Below are positions 8,188 to 14,092 of a stretch of DNA of 45,919 bases, one piece after another. This DNA comes from Rhodospirillales bacterium (GTDB lineage: Bacteria > Pseudomonadota > Alphaproteobacteria > ATCC43930 > CGMCC-115725): NCBI GenBank assembly GCA_028288725.1, contig JAQGIC010000112.1:1-45919 (forward strand), in the 5' to 3' direction. The position numbers were made by a program, and so were the translations under genes. A model generated the notes under the pieces. That model was given only the letters and a program-made list of their open reading frames with translations, had not been told where the DNA came from and did not search any database. The first letter of the stretch is position 1; each line of letters opens with the position of its first letter.

Positions 8188-9276
8188 TCAGACCTTGTCC
8201 GCGCGCCGGGCTCCGGCCTCGTACCAGCCTCGACTGCCCCGGACGAACTTGACCACGGTCAACATGACGGGAACCTCGACCAGCACGCCGACGACCGTCG
8301 CCAGCGCCGCGCCGGACTGGAAGCCGAACAGGGCGATCGCCGTCGCCACGGCCAGCTCGAAGAAGTTCGACGCGCCGATCAGCGCGGACGGACCGGCGAT
8401 GCACCAGTCCACGCCCAGGCGGCGGTTGAGCCAATAGGCCAGTCCGGCATTGAAATAGACCTGGACCAGGATCGGCACCGCCAGCATGGCGATGACGGTC
8501 GGCTGCCGCACGATCTGCTCGCCCTGCAGGCCGAAGAGCAGCACCAGGGTCAGCAGCAGCGCCGACAGCGAGAGCGGCGCCAGGATGCGCAGGATCCGGT
8601 CGAGCGCAGGCTGGCCGCCATTGCCGAGCAGCGCCCGCCGGGCGACCTGGGCCACGACGACGGGTACCACGATGTAGAGCAGGACGGACAGCAGCAGCGT
8701 GTTCCACGGCACGGCGATCGACGACAGGCCGAGCAGCAGGCCGACGATCGGCGCGAAGGCGACGATCATGATCACGTCGTTGAGCGCCACTTGGCTGAGC
8801 GTGAAATGCGGCTCGCCATCGACCAGGTTCGACCAGACGAACACCATTGCCGTGCAGGGCGCCGCCGCCAGCAGGATGAGCCCGGCCATATAGCTGTCGA
8901 GCTGATCGGCAGGCAGGAAGGCACGGAACACGTGGCCGATGAACAGCCAGCCGAGCAGCGCCATCGAGAACGGTTTGACCAGCCAGTTGATGCCGACCGT
9001 CGCCATGATCCCCCGCCAGTGGCCGCCGACCTGTCCCAGCGCGCCGAGATCGATCTTCAGCAGCATGGGGACGATCATCAGCCACACCAGCCCGGCGATC
9101 GGCAGGTTGACCTCGGCCGCGGTTGCGGAACCGATCGCATGGAAGATGCCCGGCACGAGTTGGCCCAAGACGATGCCGACGACGATAGAGAGCGCGACCC
9201 AAACCGTCAGGTAGCGCTCGAAGGTGCCCATCGAGGGCGTCTTCGCCGACGATGTTCCGACAGCGAGATCGCTCAT
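8188..9276 (-). CDS. acr3: Acr3 arsenite efflux permease
   Basis: A 362-residue membrane protein with about ten helices. The conserved helix-4 segment APCTAMVFVWSNL contains the essential Cys (C141) of Acr3, and ASNFFELAVATAIALFG near the C-terminus carries the conserved Glu. It expels As(III) by proton exchange. An upstream in-frame extension exists, but MSDLAVGTSS at 9276 is the expected start and overlaps the stop of a truncated arsC as ATGA. Spacing to arsH is 3 bp. It is the core detoxification pump of this operon and works with the arsC-encoded reductase. Confidence 0.94.
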   Translation of the reverse strand: MSDLAVGTSSAKTPSMGTFERYLTVWVALSIVVGIVLGQLVPGIFHAIGSATAAEVNLPIAGLVWLMIVPMLLKIDLGALGQVGGHWRGIMATVGINWLVKPFSMALLGWLFIGHVFRAFLPADQLDSYMAGLILLAAAPCTAMVFVWSNLVDGEPHFTLSQVALNDVIMIVAFAPIVGLLLGLSSIAVPWNTLLLSVLLYIVVPVVVAQVARRALLGNGGQPALDRILRILAPLSLSALLLTLVLLFGLQGEQIVRQPTVIAMLAVPILVQVYFNAGLAYWLNRRLGVDWCIAGPSALIGASNFFELAVATAIALFGFQSGAALATVVGVLVEVPVMLTVVKFVRGSRGWYEAGARRADKV

Positions 9277-9344
9277 GGCGCGGCGCTCCCGAGCGTGTTG
9301 CGCGAGGTGCCGCAATTCGGGTTGTGGTAGATCGTCACGGTCAT
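9273..9344 (-). pseudogene. truncated glutaredoxin-type arsenate reductase (arsC stub)
   Basis: A 23-codon reading frame, MTVTIYHNPNCGTSRNTL followed by GSAAP and stop. The first 18 residues are an almost textbook N-terminus of the E. coli-type ArsC family, including the catalytic Cys in HNPNCGTSRNTL. The remaining roughly 100 residues are missing: the frame breaks immediately into the leader of acr3, whose ATG overlaps the stub stop (ATGA). I infer an internal deletion that fused the 5-prime end of a second arsC to the acr3 leader. It starts 11 bp after the intact arsC. It may survive only as a leader peptide that couples ribosomes to acr3. Confidence 0.8.
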
Positions 9345-9355
9345 AGGCCGATCCA

Positions 9356-9865
9356 CTATTGGGCATCGTCGTTCACGCGGCCGATCTCCTCGGCCCGCCT
9401 GGTCAGGGCCATGCGATCGAGCGAAGCCAGCGGCAGGGCCGCGAACAGCCTGATGCGCGTGGACAGCATCCGGAACGCGTCGCGGAACGCCTTGATCTTC
9501 TCGATTTCGCTGCCTTCGACGGCGGCGGGATCGGGAATGCCCCAATGGGCGGTCACGGGTTGGCCGGGCCAGACCGGGCAGACTTCCCCCGCGGCCTGGT
9601 CGCAGACCGTGAACACGAAATCCATCTTGGGCGCGCCGGGCTTGGCAAACTCGTCCCACGGCTTCGAGCGCATGCCGCTCGTGTCGAAGTCCTCTTCCTT
9701 CAGGAGCGCCAGGGCGAGCGGATGGATCTGCCCCTTGGGAAACGAGCCCGCGCTGTAGCCCTGGAACCGGCCGTCGCCGGTGGAGGTCACCAGCGCCTCG
9801 GCCAGGATGCTCCGGGCCGAATTGCCCGTGCAGAGGAACAGGACGTTGTAGGGTTTGGACATCAT
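9356..9865 (-). CDS. arsC: ArsC arsenate reductase, low-molecular-weight phosphatase family
   Basis: A 169-residue protein starting MMSKPYNVLFLCTGNSARSI. The P-loop CTGNSAR (C12 to R18, C-x5-R) is the arsenate-binding site, and DFVFTVCDQAAGEVCPVWPG contains the downstream cysteines used in the thiol relay of thioredoxin-coupled ArsC. It reduces As(V) to As(III) for export by Acr3. The start at 9865 was chosen because everything upstream in frame is low-complexity shadow of the flavoprotein stub, and GGAG precedes the ATG. It begins 10 bp after that stub. Confidence 0.93.
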   Translation of the reverse strand: MMSKPYNVLFLCTGNSARSILAEALVTSTGDGRFQGYSAGSFPKGQIHPLALALLKEEDFDTSGMRSKPWDEFAKPGAPKMDFVFTVCDQAAGEVCPVWPGQPVTAHWGIPDPAAVEGSEIEKIKAFRDAFRMLSTRIRLFAALPLASLDRMALTRRAEEIGRVNDDAQ

Positions 9866-9875
9866 GGTCTCCGGA

Positions 9876-10043
9876 TCAGGCGCGGCATTCGCGGATGCTG
9901 TGGCCGACGCCGTCACCCGCCTCGAAGACGATGGGCGTCTCGAAGACGATGGGCGTCTCGCCACGGGCGACGAGCTGCGCCGCGGCGGCCAGGCCAACCG
10001 GGCCTGCGCCGATGATGACGACGGAAAGCTTCGCGATGGTCAT
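9876..10043 (-). pseudogene. truncated FAD/NAD(P)-binding oxidoreductase of the ars operon
   Basis: A 55-codon frame beginning MTIAKLSVVIIGAGPVGLAA, the dinucleotide-binding fold GAGPVG of ars-operon flavoproteins (ArsO-like or FAD-dependent oxidoreductases, normally about 350-440 residues). After roughly 45 residues it ends at FEAGDGVGHSIRECRA and stop, so more than 80 percent of the gene is absent. An exact 18-bp tandem duplication (9923-9958) inserts a second copy of ETPIVF. The ATG overlaps the arsR stop as ATGA. A functional enzyme is not possible; the stub may keep translation coupled between arsR and arsC. Confidence 0.8.
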
Positions 10044-10408
10044 GACACAGCCTTTCTGTTCGAAGGATGGCATCCGCCCGAGGGGGCGTCGGGCAGGCAG
10101 GCGCCATAGCCTTCGCCGCGACCGCAGCAGTTCTCGGTGAGGAAGCCGACCAGGCCGTTCATCTGTGCGAAGTCGGCCGAGTAGATGAGCTGACGGCCGA
10201 CGCGGCGCTGGTTGATCAGCCCAGCTCTGGTCAGATGCTGCACATGAAAGGTCAGAGAGGACGGCGGCATCCCAAGCCGCTCGGCTATAGCCCCGGCGGG
10301 CAAACCGTCCGGACCGCATTCGACGAGCATCCGGTAGACCGCCAAGCGGTGTTCGTTAGCCAGCGCCCCGAGGGCGCCGATCGCCTGCTTCGTATCCATG
10401 ACGTCCAT
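10040..10408 (-). CDS. arsR: ArsR-family arsenic-responsive repressor
   Basis: A 122-residue winged-helix regulator. The recognition region is LPAGAIAERLGMPPSSLTFHVQHLTRAGLI with the wing at RRVGRQLIYSAD. Four cysteines cluster at the C-terminus (C94, C95, C104, C113 in ENCCGRGEGYGACLPD and GGC), as in ArsR proteins that bind As(III) away from the helix alpha3 site. AAAGG lies about 7 nt before the ATG at 10408; ATG at 10399 is an alternative. As first gene of the operon it should repress itself and all genes down to the MFS exporter until As(III) binds. Confidence 0.92.
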   Translation of the reverse strand: MDVMDTKQAIGALGALANEHRLAVYRMLVECGPDGLPAGAIAERLGMPPSSLTFHVQHLTRAGLINQRRVGRQLIYSADFAQMNGLVGFLTENCCGRGEGYGACLPDAPSGGCHPSNRKAVS

Positions 10409-10414
10409 CCGACC

Positions 10415-10480
10415 TTTCGAGTAAGGTCGAAATTATCGATTTCGACGCCAGGAGTCAATGTCAGTTCGAGAAATATCGAA
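10415..10480 (-). promoter_or_regulatory. candidate ArsR operators: two TTCGA-N6-TCGAA palindromes
   Basis: Directly upstream of arsR are TTTCGA-N6-TCGAAA (10415-10432) and TTCGA-N6-TCGAA (10465-10480), 50 bp apart. The right arm of the first also forms TCGAAAT-N5-ATTTCGA with 10439-10445. ArsR dimers bind such imperfect dyads over the promoter. The site is inferred from position and symmetry; no -10/-35 pair was assigned. Confidence 0.55.
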
Positions 10481-10527
10481 ATGGTGATCCATTGGTAGCC
10501 GGATCGAAAAACGGCGTTGTCGAGGAC

Positions 10528-10555
10528 TGCGGTTCGATCCCGCATGGCTCGGCCA
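10528..10555 (+). other. tRNA 3-prime fragment (T-arm, acceptor strand and CCA)
   Basis: TGCGG-TTCGATC-CCGCA folds as a perfect 5-bp T stem with a 7-nt loop of the invariant TTCRA type, followed by seven acceptor-strand bases, a G discriminator and CCA. The 5-prime half of a tRNA (matching acceptor strand, D-arm, anticodon arm) is not present upstream, so this is a fragment. Such fragments are left as attachment-site duplicates by elements that integrate into tRNA genes. No integrase is in the window. Confidence 0.5.
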
Positions 10556-10999
10556 TTGTCTTGTACAGAAAGCAATGGGTTAGCGGTTCTGCCAAACCTT
10601 TTTTCTGTCTGCGCGCATATCAGCCGCGCTGCGGCTGATAAAGCCGCAAGCGCCGCAGCCGTCGTCCCTATCTCAATCGATGAGTTCTGAACCTAATCTA
10701 GCGAAATCATTACTCAGCCATTGATTATTGGTAATTATTGATTGGCCGATCGGCGTCCGAAGCGGTCGCCCAGCCGGATCCCTTCGGCTTCAAATTATCA
10801 GGCACTGCAATGGTTTTCGCCCCAAAAGCGCTGGCCGCCGCGCCCGCTTTCTGACGTGCGCCGCTGCGCTACCGCTCAAAAGCGAAATATTCCAATCAAA
10901 AAACAGTAATGGTCGGCCTCTAGCTTCCGGACAGGGCTGCCCGACAAGTGGCGCTAAGTCATTGTAACAAATCGAACTTAAAGCTCTCCGGAGAGTCTG
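10556..10999. other. non-coding region upstream of the TonB receptor
   Basis: No convincing gene. It is more AT-rich than the flanks. A weak hairpin is followed by a T run ending near 10604, a GCC-rich hairpin (ATCAGCC...GGCTGAT) lies at about 10619-10637, and the block TTGATTATTGG...TTATTGATTGG lies near 10719-10744. A 12-bp palindrome, CTCTCCGGAGAG (10983-10994), contains the ribosome binding site of the receptor gene. It presumably holds the receptor promoter and any iron or substrate control site; none can be named. Confidence 0.4.
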
Positions 11000-13831
11000 A
11001 TGCACCGCACAACCTATTTTGCGCTCGCTCCTGCGCTGATGCTCCTGATGGCGCTGCCCGACACTGCGCAAGCGGCGGACAGCGGCGCCATCACGGGCCA
11101 TGTTCTGGGGGCGCTGTCCAAGCAGCCCCTCGCTGGCGCGGTTGTCGAAATTCGCGAAGCGGGACTCAAGGCGACGACGGGGGCGGACGGCACTTACTCG
11201 TTCAAGGACGTGACGCCGGGAACCTACACGCTCGTGGCGACGCCTCCTTCAGGCCTGCCGACTCAAAACCGGCTCGTGGTCGAAGCCGGTAAGACGACCC
11301 AGAGCGATATTATGACCCGACCGGCGGAAAGCGCGGCGGAGAGCATCACCGTGCTCGGACAGCGTACGCCGGCCGGTGTCGCGCGCAAGGCGCAGGAGGA
11401 AGCGCCCAACCTCATCAATGTGCAGACCTATGAGGAAATCCGGAAACTGCCGGATATCTCAACGGCCGAAGCCGTCCGCCGCGTTCCCGGCATTTCGCTG
11501 GAGACCGACGAAGGCGAAGGGCGCTACGTCAATATCCGAGGCCTGGACGCCGACCTGAACAGCACGACCTTCGGCGGCTTGCGCCTGCCGCCGACCAACA
11601 ACGCCTCGCCCTTCGGCGGCTATCGAGCAGTGACGCTGGACTCCATCCCAATCGGCCTGGTCGGCGCCATCACCGTCACCAAATCGAACCTGCCGAGCCA
11701 GGACGCCGAAGCGCTCGGCGGAACGATCGAGATCACGCCGAAGACCGCGCCGCCCGGCGGCGATTTCTTCGTGCAGGGCAACATCGGTTCCGGTTACGAG
11801 ACCTTGGGCCGCACCCCGATTGCGGATATGGCGATCACCACCGGCGGCCGTTTCAGCGGTTCCGGCCTGGACAAGAACGGCCCGTTCTCAGTCGTCCTGA
11901 CCGGCACCTACTACGAGGACTTCCGCAGCATCAACGATGCCGAGCCCGCCTACTTCGCCGATTCGGCACATCCCTATTCCGCGATCAACAACCTTCAGCA
12001 GCGCGATTACGAACTGCACCGCCAGCGGCATGGCGTCGGCGTCGACCTCGGTTATCAGCCCGATGTGAACAACAGCTACTATCTCCGCGCGTTCGAAGCC
12101 GGCTACACCGAGAAATACGAGCGGCAGTTCCTGAACCTCAGTCCGGACGGCAACACGGTCGCGGGTCCGAACGGCACGCTGACCGATACCCTGAACGGTA
12201 CCCTGCCGAACGGCGCCACCGCGATCCAGCGCGCCTTGCGCGACGAAAAGGAAACCTCGACGGATCGGGTTGTCGTGCTCGGCGGCAAGAACGTCTTCAG
12301 CGGTTTCACGCTCGACTATCGGGCGGGCTTCACCCAAGGCACTTACGACAAGCCCTACGACTATAATTCCTTCTTCAATTTCCAGCCGACGCCGACAAAC
12401 GGCGTCATCAGCTATGCGCCGGTCGGGCCCGGCGGGCTACCGCGCTACACGATCACGGGCGCCGATTACCAGAATCCGGCGAACTATCAGCTCGTCAACT
12501 TCGGCAACAGTACGGCCCACAATGTCGACGAGGAAATGTCCTTTGCCGGCAATATCGAGCACCCTGTAGCCCTGATCGGCGCGGACAGCGAGGATCTCAA
12601 GTTCGGCTTGAGCGCGCGTCTGCGCCACAAGCGCACCACGGCGCAACCGTATTCATACCCCAACCTGCCCAACGCCCCGCTGACCAGCTTTTCCAGCGGC
12701 AGCAATGAGACCTATTACAACGGCCTCTATCAGAACGGCGTCGATATCGTGCCCGGCCGCCTGCAGTCGGTGTTCGGCCCTGGCGTCATCCAAGCCGCCG
12801 ACGTGACCAGCGCGTTGCAGCAATATCTCGACGTGCACGAAGACGTGTACGCCGGCTATGGCCAATATGAGGTGCGGTTCGGCGCTCTCGGCCTTATCGG
12901 CGGCTTGCGCATCGAAGGCACGCGGGATCTGGACAAGGCGTTCTCCGCCGGCGTCGATGCGAACGGCGCAGCGTTCGAAACTCCGGTCACCGCTTCGAAC
13001 AGCTACGTCAATTTCTTTCCCAGCCTGCAAGCGCGCTACGAGCTCCAGCCCGACCTGATCATGCGCGCGACCTACGCGTCCACGATCGCCCGGCCGGGGT
13101 TCAATCAATCCACCGCGTCGCTCAGCATCGATCTCGGTGCGGGCATCGTGACGCGCGGAAACCCGAACCTGAAGCCGGCGACCGCGAACAACTTCGATAT
13201 CACGATCGAGAAATATCTGAGCGGCGCCGGCATCATTTCCGTCGGCGCATTCTATAAGGACATTTCGAACTATATCGTGCCGGTCGTGTCCAACCAGGTT
13301 CTGGCGAACGCCAATCTGTTTCCGGGAAACACGTTGCCGCTCCGCGTATTTACCTTCAACAACGCGGGCTCGTCCTATGCGCGCGGTATCGAGTTCAACT
13401 GGGAGCAGCACTTCAGGGATTTGCCCGGTCTGTGGAGCGGTCTGGGAGCCGGCCTCAACTACACGTTCGTGGATTCGAGCTACCAAATTCGTCCGGGCGA
13501 GAGTTCCCCGTTGCCCTCGACGTCAGAGCACACGTGGAATGCCAGCATCTTCTACGACCTGTATCCGGTGACGATCAAACTGGCCGCTTATTCCGCTTCC
13601 GCCGACCTGTTCGCGATCGGTCCGAGCCGGGGCAACGACACCTTCAATGCCACGCGCACATCCATGGACCTTGGCGCCAGCTATGCTGTGACCGACGAAC
13701 TGGTCGCCTACTTCAACGCGAAAAACCTGCTGGACACGCCGCATACGTTCTATCTGGGCTCGCCGAACCGGCCGATCCAGCGCGAATTCTACGGCCAGAC
13801 CTTCCAGACGGGCCTGCGCTTCGACTTCTGA
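11000..13831 (+). CDS. TonB-dependent outer-membrane receptor
   Basis: A 943-residue precursor. Residues 1-25 form a signal peptide ending AQA. Residues about 30-100 are a carboxypeptidase-regulatory-like beta-sandwich (GHVLGALSKQPLAGAVVEIR, GADGTYSFKDVTPGTYTLVA). The plug follows, with ITVTKSNLPSQDAEALGGTI and EAVRRVPGISLETDEGEGRY, resembling the Xanthomonas/Caulobacter receptor group. The beta-barrel ends in FQTGLRFDF with the terminal Phe needed for outer-membrane assembly. GGAGAG lies 6 nt before the ATG. Relatives take up carbohydrates, peptides or metal chelates; no neighbouring transporter or enzyme identifies the ligand. It is followed by a palindrome and a structured repeat. Confidence 0.93.
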   Translation: MHRTTYFALAPALMLLMALPDTAQAADSGAITGHVLGALSKQPLAGAVVEIREAGLKATTGADGTYSFKDVTPGTYTLVATPPSGLPTQNRLVVEAGKTTQSDIMTRPAESAAESITVLGQRTPAGVARKAQEEAPNLINVQTYEEIRKLPDISTAEAVRRVPGISLETDEGEGRYVNIRGLDADLNSTTFGGLRLPPTNNASPFGGYRAVTLDSIPIGLVGAITVTKSNLPSQDAEALGGTIEITPKTAPPGGDFFVQGNIGSGYETLGRTPIADMAITTGGRFSGSGLDKNGPFSVVLTGTYYEDFRSINDAEPAYFADSAHPYSAINNLQQRDYELHRQRHGVGVDLGYQPDVNNSYYLRAFEAGYTEKYERQFLNLSPDGNTVAGPNGTLTDTLNGTLPNGATAIQRALRDEKETSTDRVVVLGGKNVFSGFTLDYRAGFTQGTYDKPYDYNSFFNFQPTPTNGVISYAPVGPGGLPRYTITGADYQNPANYQLVNFGNSTAHNVDEEMSFAGNIEHPVALIGADSEDLKFGLSARLRHKRTTAQPYSYPNLPNAPLTSFSSGSNETYYNGLYQNGVDIVPGRLQSVFGPGVIQAADVTSALQQYLDVHEDVYAGYGQYEVRFGALGLIGGLRIEGTRDLDKAFSAGVDANGAAFETPVTASNSYVNFFPSLQARYELQPDLIMRATYASTIARPGFNQSTASLSIDLGAGIVTRGNPNLKPATANNFDITIEKYLSGAGIISVGAFYKDISNYIVPVVSNQVLANANLFPGNTLPLRVFTFNNAGSSYARGIEFNWEQHFRDLPGLWSGLGAGLNYTFVDSSYQIRPGESSPLPSTSEHTWNASIFYDLYPVTIKLAAYSASADLFAIGPSRGNDTFNATRTSMDLGASYAVTDELVAYFNAKNLLDTPHTFYLGSPNRPIQREFYGQTFQTGLRFDF

Positions 13832-13852
13832 GCCATCGGGTATCGAAGTCAT

Positions 13853-13882
13853 AGAGCCCTGGTTCGGCCGAACCAGGGCTCT
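13853..13882 (+). terminator. perfect 30-bp palindrome after the TonB receptor gene
   Basis: AGAGCCCTGGTTCGG is followed at once by its exact reverse complement, 22 bp after the receptor stop. As RNA it would form a very stable hairpin. There is no T tract, so it is not a canonical intrinsic terminator, but position at the junction of two convergent genes fits a transcription barrier or 3-prime end protector. Confidence 0.55.
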
Positions 13883-13996
13883 AGAGCCTGATCCGATCAA
13901 ACCGGCTCGGTTTGATCGGTGAATCAGTCTCTAAATATTTGGTTTAGAGGGCGATTCAGATATGAGGCCGAGCAGGCCTCATATCATCGCGCTCTA
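13882..13996 (-). repeat. structured palindromic repeat, copy A (reverse orientation)
   Basis: Bounded by TAGAGC (13882) and GCTCTA (to 13996). Three internal stems: CCGATCAAACC/GGTTTGATCGG (13893-13919), CTCTAAA/TTTAGAG inside an outer GATTCA-type stem, and ATATGAGGCC/GGCCTCATAT (13960-13984). Its reverse complement is nearly identical to copy B at 29631. It fills the gap between the convergent TonB receptor and cyclase genes. It resembles the RIME-like intergenic elements of alphaproteobacteria; no open frame of its own. Confidence 0.8.
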
Positions 13997-14092
13997 TCGT
14001 TTCAGGGCAGAGCCTTCAAGTCCATTTCCTGGGCGTCATATCTTGGCCGACGACAAATGGAACAAGGAAATTCATCCGCCGATTTCGATGAA

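Noticed and set aside
10728-10967. 79-residue plus-strand gene before the TonB receptor
   Set aside because: Composition does not look like protein and there is no Shine-Dalgarno; the region looks regulatory.
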